Shown here one piece after another: positions 26,135-35,989 of a stretch of 64,000 nucleotides of DNA; position 1 is the first letter of the stretch; each line of letters opens with the position of its first letter. Source of the DNA: CAVQSS01 sp963746605 (lineage in GTDB: Bacteria; Desulfobacterota; RBG-13-43-22); the NCBI GenBank assembly GCA_963746605.1, contig CAVVCH010000051.1, positions 1 through 64,000 of the forward strand, written 5' to 3'. The position numbers and the translations under genes are program-made. The notes beneath the pieces were generated by a model. It did not search any database, was not told where the DNA came from, and saw only the letters and a list, made by a program, of their open reading frames with translations.

Positions 26135-27102
26135 GCGGGGAGTGGACGGAAAAAATTTTAGCCGGGGACATGCGGACCGTGGCCCGGCTCATCCGGGATA
26201 TCGATGACCATATGCCCCAGGCCCGGGAGATCCTGAAGGAACTCTATCCCCACACCGGGAAGGCCTATGTCATCGGCATCACCGGGTCTCCGGGGGTGGG
26301 CAAGAGTACCCTGGTGGACCGGATGATCCAGCATTTGCGGGGCCGGGGGAAAACCGTGGGCGTCCTGGCGGTGGATCCCACCAGTCCCTTCAGCGGCGGG
26401 GCCATCCTGGGAGACCGGATCCGCATGCAGCGGCACAGCACCGACGAGGGCGTCTTCATCCGCAGCCTGGCCACCCGGGGCCACTTTGGAGGGCTGACGC
26501 CGTCCACCCGTGGGGCCATCGCGGTCCTGGATGCCATGGGCAAGGATTACGTTCTGGTGGAAACGGTGGGGGTGGGGCAGGATGAAGTGGAGATCGTTCG
26601 GGCCGCCCATACCACCCTGATCGTCCTGATCCCCGGCATGGGCGACGATATTCAGGCCATCAAGGCCGGGATCCTGGAGGCCGGGGACGTCTTCGTGATC
26701 AACAAGGCAGATCGGGAAGGAGCCGATAAGACCCGTCAGGAATTGATGATGATGATCGAGATGGACAAGGATCGGAAATCGAAAGGCGGCTGGACTCCGA
26801 CCATTTTTAAGACCGAGGCCGTGCGCAATGAGGGGGTGGCCGAGTTGATGGCCGGAATCGAGGAGCACCGCGACTTCCTCTTTAAAAAGGATCCGGCCAC
26901 CCTGACGCAATTCGAGATGGATCGGGCCCGGATGGAACTGCTGGACCTGATTAAGCAGGACGTGATCCGGACGATTATGGACTATCTGGAAAAGACCGGC
27001 CAGTGGGAACAGTATCTTGAAGGCCTGGTACACAAGAAAACCGATCCGTACTCGATTTCCGAGATGATCGTGGATCGGTACCTCAATCAATGTAAGACCT
27101 AG
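26131..27102 (+). CDS. meaB: methylmalonyl-CoA mutase-associated GTPase MeaB (ArgK family)
   Basis: A 323-residue G3E-type P-loop GTPase that loads and protects adenosylcobalamin in the mutase. Walker A is GSPGVGKST (about residues 51-59), followed by AVDPTSPFSGGAILGDRIRM and the switch region ETVGVGQDEV, then the NKAD guanine-specificity motif. The C-terminal dimerisation arm is present. It overlaps the small subunit gene by four bases. Ends exactly at a palindrome of the AGCCAAAAAT family. Confidence 0.95.
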   Translation: MSGEWTEKILAGDMRTVARLIRDIDDHMPQAREILKELYPHTGKAYVIGITGSPGVGKSTLVDRMIQHLRGRGKTVGVLAVDPTSPFSGGAILGDRIRMQRHSTDEGVFIRSLATRGHFGGLTPSTRGAIAVLDAMGKDYVLVETVGVGQDEVEIVRAAHTTLIVLIPGMGDDIQAIKAGILEAGDVFVINKADREGADKTRQELMMMIEMDKDRKSKGGWTPTIFKTEAVRNEGVAELMAGIEEHRDFLFKKDPATLTQFEMDRARMELLDLIKQDVIRTIMDYLEKTGQWEQYLEGLVHKKTDPYSISEMIVDRYLNQCKT

Positions 27103-27127
27103 CCAAAAATTTTTCAAATTTTTGGCT
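27101..27127. repeat. AGCCAAAAAT-type palindrome, copy 2
   Basis: Arms AGCCAAAAATTT and AAATTTTTGGCT with a three-base loop, extended by one T/A pair. It overlaps the end of meaB and lies between two convergent genes, a place where a bidirectional terminator would be useful. Confidence 0.85.
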
Positions 27128-27152
27128 AAAGATAAATTCTCAGATAAGAAGT

Positions 27153-28382
27153 CTAAAAATCCCCGCTACGCGAAGTTCCGATCAGCGCCTTGGCTTTTTT
27201 TATTTCCGAGAACAGCGAACTGTCGAGGATCAAGTCCTGTAATTTTCTCTTTGGAAACAGGGTTCGGTAGGAGAGATCCAAGGAGGCAACCGAAGAACCG
27301 TCCGGTCCTTTATCGGCCAAGAGCTTGGCAACCTGGTCCGACAGAAACAGGACCAGCAGGTATTTGAGGTCATCGCTGTCCAGTCCCAGCCGTTCCATCT
27401 CCAAGAAGCCGGGAGCATGATGCCATTCCACCGTTTGGATCATCAGATCCGAAAAGGCCCACTCCTCAAAAGCCAGCCTGCCCAGCAGGGCATGGTTGAT
27501 CCCAAAGAAGGTCTCTTCTTCCCCGATCGATAATTCCGAAAAGGGGATCTCCTGAAAATTTCCTTCCCCCGGCCTCAACGGCATTCGTCTCAAAATAAAT
27601 TTCCCCACATCATGGAGCAGTCCCAGGGTGAAGACGGTCCCTTTATCCAAGCCGGGAAACAGGTTTTGAATGTGAGAGGCGCTGATGGAAGTCAAAAAGG
27701 AGTGCTCCCACAGCGATTCCACGAAAGGGTCCTGCGAGTCGGTTTTGAGGTTCAGGGTTTTCAGGAGGCCTTCCTGGTAGAGGAGATTCTTGATGTTGGT
27801 CAAACCAATAATCATCAAGGCCTGACCGATGGAATTCACTTTTTGTTGCAGACCGAAATAGGCCGAATTGGCGATCTTAAGGATCTTGCCGGAGAGGATC
27901 GGGTCGGTAACAATAATTTTCGCCAGGTTGGACATGCTGCTGTCCGGGTCGTCCAAGGCCCGACAAAGGTCGTAGGTTTTCCGAAAATCTTTTAGGTTTC
28001 TGATCTGGTCCAGGGCCAGGCGCTGGACCTCGGGAGCCAGGTCATTCATCCGGAGGACTTTTGGGCCCGGAGATTTCAAGGAGGGTTTTATCGAGAAGAT
28101 CAAGGTCATCCCCTCGCGCAGGGTCTTCCTTAGACTTTCAGCCTGGTCCGGGACTGCCGGATCCTGATTCAGCTCTCCGGAGGCGCTGGGGAGTCGGTCC
28201 GGGACAGGGAGGGAAGGTCCTTGGCCCCGCTCTGCCCAAAGCCCATCGGCGGGGTGTTTTCCAGAAACGGCCGCTCTTCCCTTTTTGAAAGCATCGGAAT
28301 TCGGCTTGTTTCTCCCCCGGAAAAAAAAGAGAATGAGCAGTACGCCGGTGATTAGCAGAAGGCCGATCATCAAAGGCCACAT
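27153..28382 (-). CDS. HDOD-domain protein with N-terminal membrane anchor
   Basis: A 409-residue protein. Residues 3-22 are a transmembrane helix (LMIGLLLITGVLLILFFF), followed by a low-complexity linker and an HDOD domain (about residues 120-330; signature DPILSGKILKIANSAYFGL, GLLHDVGKFI). HDOD domains are non-catalytic relatives of HD phosphohydrolases found in signalling proteins that control motility, cell cycle or second messengers. Here the HD pair in LLHDVGK is kept. The gene converges on meaB. Partner unknown. Confidence 0.85.
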   Translation of the reverse strand: MWPLMIGLLLITGVLLILFFFRGRNKPNSDAFKKGRAAVSGKHPADGLWAERGQGPSLPVPDRLPSASGELNQDPAVPDQAESLRKTLREGMTLIFSIKPSLKSPGPKVLRMNDLAPEVQRLALDQIRNLKDFRKTYDLCRALDDPDSSMSNLAKIIVTDPILSGKILKIANSAYFGLQQKVNSIGQALMIIGLTNIKNLLYQEGLLKTLNLKTDSQDPFVESLWEHSFLTSISASHIQNLFPGLDKGTVFTLGLLHDVGKFILRRMPLRPGEGNFQEIPFSELSIGEEETFFGINHALLGRLAFEEWAFSDLMIQTVEWHHAPGFLEMERLGLDSDDLKYLLVLFLSDQVAKLLADKGPDGSSVASLDLSYRTLFPKRKLQDLILDSSLFSEIKKAKALIGTSRSGDF

Positions 28383-28433
28383 GGAAGATTCCTTTATTAG
28401 GCAGAGATGCCGTCAGGATGCTGGAGCCCCGGG

Positions 28434-29243
28434 TTACTCCGGGAGGGGCCAATAGCGGCCGTTCTTTTTAAGCAACCGCAGGGAGACGCCGTAGAGTTGC
28501 TTCAGGGTTGAAGTGCGAAGCACTTCCTCTGTGTCTCCACTGCGGATGATTCGGCCGTCTTTCAGGAGCAAGGTTTTCCGGAATAGAGGCAAAATCTCTT
28601 CCACGTGATGGGTGACATAAACCAGGCTGGGGATTTTTCCATTGTCGCCGATTGCGGAGAGGGAGGACAAGAAAAGTTCCCGGGCCCCCGGATCCATTCC
28701 GGCGCAGGGCTCATCCAGGATAATGAGGTAGGGGTCGGCCATCCTCGCCCGACAGACCAACACCTTCTGTTGTTCCCCTTGCGATAAGGAGCCGAAGAGG
28801 TGGGAGCTCAAGGCTTCGCAGCCCAACTCCTTCAAACAAACCCGCGCTTCTTCATAAACACGCTCAGGGATAGGTTCCCAGGGATATTCGAGCAGACCGA
28901 TCTGGGCATATTTCCCTGAGACCACCGTATCCAGGACCGGTTCCCGATCGGGGATCTCGTCGGCCAGGGTGGAGGTCACCCAGCCGATGCTTCGCCGCAG
29001 TTGACCCAGGTCAGTCAATGAGTCCCCTTTTCGATAGACCTCCCCTCCGGCATTGGGCCAGAGGTAGCCGCAGACTATTTTAAGCAGCGTCGTTTTACCG
29101 GCCCCGTTGGGACCGAGAATGGCCCAGTGCTCTCCGGGTTCGACCCGCCAGGTTATGGTATCCAGTATCCGAGTTCCGTTCAGTGCGTAGGTGACTTCCC
29201 GAAGATCCAGATAGGGGAAACGATCGGTCTTGTTCATTCCCAT
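28434..29243 (-). CDS. ABC transporter ATP-binding protein
   Basis: A 269-residue single nucleotide-binding domain. Walker A is GPNGAGKTTL, the signature is SLSQGEQQKV, Walker B is YLIILDEPCAG, followed by an H-loop (VTHHVEE). The sequence resembles the YlmA/ModF-type soluble ATPases; the signature SQGE differs from the usual SGGQ. The frame opens at 29375, but ATG 29243 (MGMNKTDRFPYLDL) is the first sensible start. No permease gene is adjacent, so the substrate is unknown. Confidence 0.85.
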   Translation of the reverse strand: MGMNKTDRFPYLDLREVTYALNGTRILDTITWRVEPGEHWAILGPNGAGKTTLLKIVCGYLWPNAGGEVYRKGDSLTDLGQLRRSIGWVTSTLADEIPDREPVLDTVVSGKYAQIGLLEYPWEPIPERVYEEARVCLKELGCEALSSHLFGSLSQGEQQKVLVCRARMADPYLIILDEPCAGMDPGARELFLSSLSAIGDNGKIPSLVYVTHHVEEILPLFRKTLLLKDGRIIRSGDTEEVLRTSTLKQLYGVSLRLLKKNGRYWPLPE

Positions 29244-29732
29244 CTTTCTATTGGCCTCGTCAAGAAACAAAATGGTGAGCGTCGCTGCAAATGAGATGGC
29301 GTTCCTAGTGATCAGGATTTGGTCCTGACGTCCCGGAGCGAAGTCTTTAACCCGGGTATTTGAACCCGCCGTCAATGCTCACCGGCATCAATTTTATCAA
29401 AAAGGAAGCTGAAGGCAAAGGTCTATTTGCAGGAGTCATAAATCATGGGCAAGGCAATCCAGAGCCTCCCACCCCCACCCGAAAGCCTTTGAACTTCAGA
29501 TAGACGCAACGGATTCCCACCTTCCTTCCCAGGAGATGCGCTTGAACAGGGTTTCCGGGCTCCAGAAGATGACTCGATATCCCTCCTCGCGTTTTTCACT
29601 CTGCTTTTCTTCTTGAAACTATTTTCTTCATACCCTAAACTCTTTCGGGGAAAAGCCGTGTCTTATCAAATTCTTTCCGCATCTTCGCATTCATGGGAGC
29701 GGCTACCGACTCCATTGAAGAAAGGATCCTAG
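29244..29732. other. gap without a recognisable gene
   Basis: The interval between the divergent ABC ATPase and cytidylate-kinase-like genes must hold their promoters. Open frames are short and lack family similarity. I see no convincing RNA or repeat structure in it. Confidence 0.4.
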
Positions 29733-30383
29733 ATGTCGATCATCACTATTTCGAGAGGCTCCTATTACCGTGGCCGAGAAGTGGCTGAAAAATTGGCTGA
29801 AAAATTGGGATACGAATGCCTTTCCCGGGACATTCTTCTGGAGGCTTCAGAAGAATTCAATATCCCGGAGATTAAGCTGATCCGAGCCATCAAGGACGCC
29901 CCCTCCATCCTTAACCGGCTCACTCGCCAAAAAGAAAGGTATGTGGCCTATATCCGCTCCGCCCTGTTGAAGCACGTGCAAAAGGATAACGTGGTCTACC
30001 ATGGACTATTCGGGCATTTTTTTCTGCAAGATATACCCCATGTCCTGAAGGTGCGCGTGGTGGCCGCCCTGGAGGACCGGGTGGCGGACGAAGTGAAGCG
30101 AGAAGGGATCTCCGAAGCCAAGGCCAGGGAAATCATCATGAAGGATGATGAGGAGAGGCGCAAATGGGCTCTCCATTTATATGGTGCCGATTGGTGGGAT
30201 GCCACCCTCTATGACCTGGTCATTCACCTCAAAACCATCACGGTGGATGACGCGGTCAGTCTCCTTTGTCATGTGGTGCAGCTACCGGGGTTCCAAACCA
30301 CGCCCGAATCCCAGGGGGTCATCAATAACCTGGTGGAGGCGACAAAAATGGAGATGGCTCCGGTGTGGTGGGAGGGTGCTTAG
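29733..30383 (+). CDS. cytidylate kinase-like protein
   Basis: A 216-residue protein of the cytidylate-kinase-like family (Cytidylate_kin2). It begins MSIITISRGSYYRGREVAEK, where GSYYRGRE takes the place of a P-loop and lacks the classic GxxGxGK, a known feature of the family. SRDILLEASEEFNIPE and the RDDEERRK-like helix (KDDEERRKWALHLYG) fit nucleoside-kinase lids. Real substrate unknown. It precedes the Kup potassium transporter by 54 bases on the same strand and is likely cotranscribed. Confidence 0.8.
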   Translation: MSIITISRGSYYRGREVAEKLAEKLGYECLSRDILLEASEEFNIPEIKLIRAIKDAPSILNRLTRQKERYVAYIRSALLKHVQKDNVVYHGLFGHFFLQDIPHVLKVRVVAALEDRVADEVKREGISEAKAREIIMKDDEERRKWALHLYGADWWDATLYDLVIHLKTITVDDAVSLLCHVVQLPGFQTTPESQGVINNLVEATKMEMAPVWWEGA

Positions 30384-30437
30384 CGCTCGATCATAGGAAA
30401 ATGACCGGATAAGATTAAAGAAAGCCTTTTTCGTCGG

Positions 30438-32306
30438 ATGGACCAGCATAAGCTTAAAGAAAAGACGCATATTCTGGTTATTGGCGCTCTGGGAGTCGTC
30501 TTTGGCGATATCGGCACCAGTCCGCTGTATGTGCTTAAGGTCTGTTTCACCGGCCAACACGCGCTTATTCCATCACCGCAAAATATTCTGGGTTTGATCT
30601 CTCTGATTTTTTGGTCGTTGGTCCTGGTGGTGAGCGTTAAATATGCCGTATTCATTATGCGTGCCGATGATGAAGGGCAAGGCGGCGTCTTCGCCATGTT
30701 GGCCTTGCTGCACAAGAACCTGGGTCCCAATTTGGGGAGGGGATTGGTCCTCGGCGGGCTCTTCGGTTCGGCCCTTCTTTACGGCGATGGACTGATCACT
30801 CCGGTCATCTCGGTACTGTCGGCCCTGGAAGGTCTGGAAGTGGCCACCACCCAAGCCAAGCCTTTCGTACTGCCTTTGACTTGCCTTGTCCTGTTGCTCC
30901 TGTTCGGAGTTCAAAGTCGCGGAACCGGGAGCATTGGCAGACTTTTCGGTCCGGTAATGATCCTTTGGTTTATCGTCCTCGCCGGGCTGGGCCTCAGGGC
31001 CATTGGGAACAATCCCGAAATTTTGGGGGCAGCCGACCCCAGGTATGCCGTACAATTCTTCCTCCAGAATGGATGGATTGGTTTTTTTCTTTTGGGCGGG
31101 GTGGTTCTTTGCATTACCGGATGCGAGGCCCTTTACGTCGATATGGGACACTTCGGGGTAAAGTCCATCCGTATCTCCTGGTACTTTATCGCCCTGCCGG
31201 CGCTCCTCTGCAACTACTTCGGCCAAGGCGCTTTGATTTTGCAGGATCCCAAGACTGCCACCGACTCCTTTTACCATCTTGTTCCCCATAGGATGCTTTA
31301 TCCCATGGTCGCCCTTTCCACCGTGGCAACCATCATCGCCTCTCAGGCTATTATTTCGGGAGTCTTTTCACTGACCAGGCAGGCGATGCAGTTGGGTTTC
31401 CTCCCGGGGATGCGGGTGCGTCATACTTCAAGAATGGCTGAAGGTCAGGTGTATGCCCCGGACGTGAACCTGATGATGCTGGTGGCCGCCATCTTACTCA
31501 CCCTTTACTTCAAGACCTCCGAAAATCTTGCCGCTGCTTATGGCATCGCGGTTACCGGGGACATGATTATTACCTCGATAGTTTTCTTTTTTATCACCAG
31601 GCGGATTTGGGGCTGGAGCTTAACCAAGGGCCTGCCTCTTTGCCTTTTGTTTTGGACTTTAGATCTGACCTTCTTCAGCGCCTGTCTTGGAAAACTAACC
31701 TCCGGGGGTTGGTTCCCCTTAGGCATTGCGTTGGCTATCATGTTCGTTATGGTCTCTTGGTGGGACGGCTGGAAGACTCTGGCCTTAAGGGTAGTAACCT
31801 TGACCATCCCTAAAGACCAGTTTATCGAAAAAGTGGCGGCCGAAAAACCTATTCGGTTGCCCGGGACTGGCGTATTTCTTTCCACCTTTCATAAGGAAGT
31901 CCCGCCCATGCTTCTCCGCTATCTTACCCAAACCAGCGCTTTGCCTGAACACCTCGTAATATTATCCGTATTGACTTCTGATGTCCCTGAGGTTGATGAA
32001 GACAGACGGGTGGAAATCCATGTCCTGGGGCACGGGGTTTACCGGGTTACCGTCCATAACGGCTTTATGGAGACTCCGGATGTCCCGGCCATATTACAAG
32101 CGCAGAGACGCAAAATGAATATCGATCTTGACAATGTGACTTATTACATAGGTCGCATAACCCTCGTTCCGGCCCGCAATAAAAAAATCAATAAATTCCA
32201 AAGGTTTCTTTTCGCCTTTATGCTTCGTAACGCAGTCAGCCGATCCACTTATTTAAACATTCCCCCGGCCAAGGTTCTGGAAATAGGAATACAAATGGAA
32301 TTTTAA
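30438..32306 (+). CDS. kup: Kup-family potassium transporter
   Basis: A 622-residue KUP/HAK/KT K+ uptake protein. The diagnostic start GVVFGDIGTSPLYVLK lies near residue 20, followed by about twelve transmembrane helices to residue 450 (for example DGLITPVISVLSALEGL, PALLCNYFGQGAL) and a cytosolic C-terminal domain of about 170 residues. It should catalyse H+-coupled K+ uptake. An AAAG-rich leader without a strong ribosome site precedes the ATG. Confidence 0.95.
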   Translation: MDQHKLKEKTHILVIGALGVVFGDIGTSPLYVLKVCFTGQHALIPSPQNILGLISLIFWSLVLVVSVKYAVFIMRADDEGQGGVFAMLALLHKNLGPNLGRGLVLGGLFGSALLYGDGLITPVISVLSALEGLEVATTQAKPFVLPLTCLVLLLLFGVQSRGTGSIGRLFGPVMILWFIVLAGLGLRAIGNNPEILGAADPRYAVQFFLQNGWIGFFLLGGVVLCITGCEALYVDMGHFGVKSIRISWYFIALPALLCNYFGQGALILQDPKTATDSFYHLVPHRMLYPMVALSTVATIIASQAIISGVFSLTRQAMQLGFLPGMRVRHTSRMAEGQVYAPDVNLMMLVAAILLTLYFKTSENLAAAYGIAVTGDMIITSIVFFFITRRIWGWSLTKGLPLCLLFWTLDLTFFSACLGKLTSGGWFPLGIALAIMFVMVSWWDGWKTLALRVVTLTIPKDQFIEKVAAEKPIRLPGTGVFLSTFHKEVPPMLLRYLTQTSALPEHLVILSVLTSDVPEVDEDRRVEIHVLGHGVYRVTVHNGFMETPDVPAILQAQRRKMNIDLDNVTYYIGRITLVPARNKKINKFQRFLFAFMLRNAVSRSTYLNIPPAKVLEIGIQMEF

Positions 32307-32330
32307 ATCCAAAGGGGTCGTGGGCCATTG

Positions 32331-33387
32331 CTAATCCAAAAGGAGTTTCTTAATTATTTGGGCGGCAATGGGGTAGGTTCGGTCCAGCCCGGCCTTCCGG
32401 GGATTGAATTCGGTCAGGTCCAGCCCGGCCAGCTTCACTCCTCTATCCAATATCTCCCTCAGGTATCCAATCAGTCGAAAAAGCTGCGGCTCGTTGAGAC
32501 CCTGCCGGTCCAGAAAGCGGACGCCCTCGAGGGCATTGCGGGCCCCGATATCCATATCCACCGAAATATAGAGGTAGGGCGTCTTTACCCCCTCCAGGAT
32601 TCGGCGTACTCGAGCGGGCGAACTCACCAGTTCGTCTTTGGTAACCAGGGTTACCCCGGCATTTTTCAGTTCCCGATAAAAATGAACGTAATTCCTAATT
32701 CGCTCATCTTTCAGGCGAAAGGCCTGTTTGGGAGGATAGTCGCTGATCCCCAGGAGGTAAAGGTTTCGGGGAAGGACCACCCCTTCGACCAGGAGGTTAT
32801 AAAGAAAGGAGCTGGAGTTATAGGATTCGGGCCGATTGTATAAAAGAGGGTCTTCGGGATCATGAAGCGAATCAGGGTTATTTGCCGCATCATACTGGAT
32901 GGCGGGGGCCAGGATACTCATGGGCACGGCATCGGTATGGGAATCCAGGATGACGAGGGCCGTTTCCTCCGGGGCGTATTTTTCCGCCACCCGACGATAG
33001 ACTCCCCCAGTCAAACAATGATCCACGGCGATGAGGCAGGGAATATTAGGGAAGACCTCTTCCTTGACAAACCGGCCTGCCTCCTCGGCCGCCTCCCAAC
33101 ACCCGTTTCGGTCGATAAAGGCGATGATCCCGGAGGAGGTCAATTGCGGTTGGCTGGAAGCCGGCGGAAGCGGGTGTAGCCAGTCCGGAATAGGGATCAG
33201 TCCCTTGGACTCCCAGCGGGCGGGGTCCAGTTCGCGGGTGACCAGGGAAAGAACGGATTGATAAGGGTCGGTAAAGATCTTCCTCCCTGTCTATCGAAAC
33301 GAGTTTCTCCTGCAGGGCATCGTAACGTTCGTCGCTGTCCAAGAGACAGCCGAAAAAGATCACTTTTTTAGTGATGTCCGGCGTCAT
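32331..33387 (-). CDS. arginase/agmatinase-fold hydrolase, one frameshift
   Basis: A ureohydrolase-fold protein of about 350 residues. The N-terminal part (MTPDITKKVIFFGCLLDSDE) is read in one frame and the remainder in another, joined by removing one base near 33279, which restores TDPYQSVLSLVTREL. Metal-site motifs are recognisable but divergent: AVDHCLTGG, LDSHTDAV, SVDMDIGARNAL and DLTEFNP in place of GGDHS, DAHxD and SxDxDxxDP. Several metal-binding Asp and His residues are kept, so it may be active on an unusual substrate. The start is uncertain. Confidence 0.7.
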
Positions 33388-33477
33388 GATTGGGTAAAGG
33401 GGAAAATGGACCACATAATGTTTTGGGGACCTAACCGCCGTAATCGAGGTGGTCGTTCGCGAAGCAAGAAATTTTAG

Positions 33478-33519
33478 GGGAGGGGAGGATTCAGCCTCCT
33501 CACTGGGAGACTAAGGTCG
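33478..33519. terminator. strong GC hairpin AGGGGAGGGG / CCCCTCCCCT
   Basis: Ten-base perfect arms (33478-33487 and 33510-33519), with an inner AGGA...TCCT, lie between the ComEA-like gene and the arginase-fold gene on the same strand. It resembles the ends of the larger element at 41309 and could serve as a terminator. Confidence 0.55.
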
Positions 33520-33551
33520 CCCCTCCCCTCAATAATGAAAGTCATTGATTC

Positions 33552-34185
33552 CTATTTTACGGTAATCAAATCCTTAATCTTGCTGAATTTGCCTTCTTTG
33601 ATCCCTTTCACCTTCATCACATCCTCGATTTTGGTATAAGGCCGTCCATCGATGATCGCCTGAGCCAGGACCGGTCCTATTTCCGGCAAGGCTTCCAGCG
33701 TGGCCTTGTCGGCCGAGTTGAGGTTCACCTTTTGACCAGGCGCCAGTTTAGGGTGCCGCCGGGGTTTTTTCCTTTCCTGCGGGTTCCTTGGAGGCTTTCT
33801 CCTTGGACGGCCGGTTTTCTTTGACGGCCGGGGTTTCTTTAGCCGAGGCAGCGGGGGCGGCGACCTTAGTGGGAGCCGGGGAGGCCGTTGCCGGGCCGGC
33901 TGTCACCAGGGGCTTCAGGGCTTCAACGGCCTTATCGTTTAAACCGGCTTTTTTTAACTCATCCGTTGATTTGTAAGGGCGCCCGGCCACAATCTTCTTG
34001 GCTGTAGCCGGGCCCACGCCCGGAAGCGCTTCGAGGTCTTTTTCAGAGGCGCTGTTCAGATCAACGAGGGGTTTCTTCGCCTGTCCCAGAGCGGGGTTGG
34101 AGTTCAAAACCAAGCCGGTCGCCAGGATCAGGGTGATTAAGAAAAACCAATTGAAACGCCAAAAAAACAGACCATCTCTTTTCAT
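33552..34185 (-). CDS. exported ComEA-like protein with two helix-hairpin-helix domains, one frameshift
   Basis: A signal peptide (residues about 12-35, WFFLITLILATGLVLNSNPALG) is followed by one ComEA-type HhH domain (VDLNSASEKDLEALPGVGPATAKKIV), an Ala/Pro/Lys/Glu-rich linker, and a second HhH domain (VNLNSADKATLEALPEIGPVLAQAII) that is read only after removing one C near 33751. The uncorrected frame stops at 33748; the corrected protein ends at 33552 and has about 210 residues. HhH domains bind DNA non-specifically, and ComEA acts in DNA uptake. No competence genes are nearby. Confidence 0.8.
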
Positions 34186-34271
34186 AATGTTCCTCCTTTG
34201 AATTTTTGGTTTAAAGCGGAGATCTGAATTTCGAAATAAAAATAAGTGAGCAACCAGGAACAGATGGTGCT

Positions 34272-34679
34272 CTAAGCCAGGCCGGACTTCAACATACTCA
34301 AAGCTTTTTCCAGCATGCCGGATTCGGGAACGGAGCCGTCCGGCGTGAGCTTGTCGATTATTTGGGGCAAAAGGCCGGCCAGCCTTCCTGATACCTCTTC
34401 GCTCGAGGTTCCCAATTTTTCGGCCATCTGTTGGATCGGACCGCTGCCCAGGACCTCCTGAATCTGTTGGCCGGAGATGGGGAGGTTATCCCCGGTGCCA
34501 ACCCAGGAAGACACGATGTCGCCCAATCCTTTCCTGTTAAAGCTTTGAATCAATCCGGAAAGTCCCCCGCCCTGGGAGCCGGACAGGAGATTGCCGACCA
34601 TTCCCAGCAGGGGATTCGAGCCTTCCCCGCCCAACAATTTGCCGGCTACACCTTCCAATAGTCCATCCAGTAATCCCAT
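34272..34679 (-). CDS. YidB-like DUF937 protein
   Basis: A 135-residue protein of the YidB/DUF937 family: Gly/Leu-rich start (GLLDGLLEGVAGKLLGG), central GLGDIVSSWVGTGDNLPIS and a final helix pair with LLPQIIDKLTPDG. GGAGGTGA precedes ATG 34679. Function unknown in the family; it lacks a signal peptide. A conserved, stand-alone gene. Confidence 0.87.
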   Translation of the reverse strand: MGLLDGLLEGVAGKLLGGEGSNPLLGMVGNLLSGSQGGGLSGLIQSFNRKGLGDIVSSWVGTGDNLPISGQQIQEVLGSGPIQQMAEKLGTSSEEVSGRLAGLLPQIIDKLTPDGSVPESGMLEKALSMLKSGLA

Positions 34680-34814
34680 AGTCACCTCCAATTCAAGATA
34701 GTAACCGAAATATCTTATTTTATCCTATTTAAAACCTTGCAGACAACCCCTTTAATTTGAATGATTCCCGACGCATTCCACCGGGGGATCCCGGCAGCTT
34801 CTTTCCTTCTTGGC

Positions 34815-35808
34815 TCACGGTACATCCCCTTCATTCTCAGTTTTATCCAAGGAGCACCGACTAAAGGGCCAGAGGGACTTCAATCCCTGTTTGGTCTTCC
34901 CGGCCAGAACGTTGCCCGCGGAGACGATTTTCTTTCCGGTGGCTTTGGTCAACGCCAGACCGATTTTCTGAGCGCCCTCCATGACGATGGCGCCCAACAA
35001 TTTGGCCGCCTGGGCCGCGGCCTGCCGCCGCGCTTTCTTTTTCTCTATTCGCACCAAGGGCGCACAGTACCAGGAAGTGATAATCCCCACCCTCAGGGTC
35101 AGGAAGGCGTTGGCCGTCCCATCCAGCGTGGCCGCCACGAAGGGCGTGACCATGGCGCCCACGATGGGAACGGCGGTGATGCCGCTCATGGCCGATTCGA
35201 CCAGGGGCTCGACCTGCTCGGTGAGATCGATTTCCTCCAGGGCGTAGGACATAAATGCAGTAGCGGCCACATTGGAGTAGAGATAAAGAAGGTCTCGGAG
35301 GGTAGGACGCTGGTAATACAGGCCGGCAATGCGGCGGACCATGGTGATTTGGGCGGCCAGCACGATCAACATGTCCAGGACGCCGTTTTGAGATAGAGCG
35401 GTCCCCAGGAAGACCCGCTTGGCCCAATCCACGGAAATCTGCTGCGCCTCGGTATGCAGTTTGGCAATGGCGACTTCCAGGTCGGAAACAGTACTGAGGC
35501 GAGGATTCCAGCAGGACCGGATTGCCGGTCAGGCGTTTGCGGATCCGTTCGAGGTGCCGTTCATAAAGGGGGCCGAATTCCTCCTGGGGAGGGGTAATCG
35601 GCTTGGGCAGTCGCAGGAAGGAGACCGCCGGGATCAGAACCAGCGCCAGGCCTAGGCCCAGGGCCAGAAAGGCGGCGATTCGACCCAGCGTTTCGTTCAC
35701 ACCGTAAAGCAGTCGGACCAATTCTGCCAATTGCACCGTCAGGAAGATTAGAAAGGCGCCTATAATAACCAAGGCGAAGGCGACCAACCAAGCTTTGCTT
35801 TTTCCCAT
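34815..35808 (-). CDS. DUF697-family membrane protein, one frameshift
   Basis: From ATG 35808 (MGKSKAWLVAFALVIIG) the protein has two N-terminal transmembrane helices, then a helical linker ending ...GNPVLLES. The frame then slips; deleting one base near 35500 continues with LSTVSDLEVAIAKLHTEAQQ and the DUF697 part (NGVLDMLIVLAAQITMVRRI, then GIITSWYCAPLVRIEKKKAR). Total about 330 residues. DUF697 proteins (YcjF-like) are inner membrane proteins often linked to GTPases; none is adjacent. GAGGTG precedes the start. Confidence 0.75.
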
Positions 35809-35989
35809 GGAGGCACCTCGGGAATTTTGAACTCCGAAATCTGAAATGGTTTTGGATTGGGTCCATAGTAGGGGTTCTGGAGGGCGAGGGCAATAAGAAA
35901 TTCCGGTTTCCAATCTTGAATTTTACTTGACGGCCTGGAATCTCATCCTTACTATAGCCATACTAAAATCTGCCTTAAGGAGTAAAATA

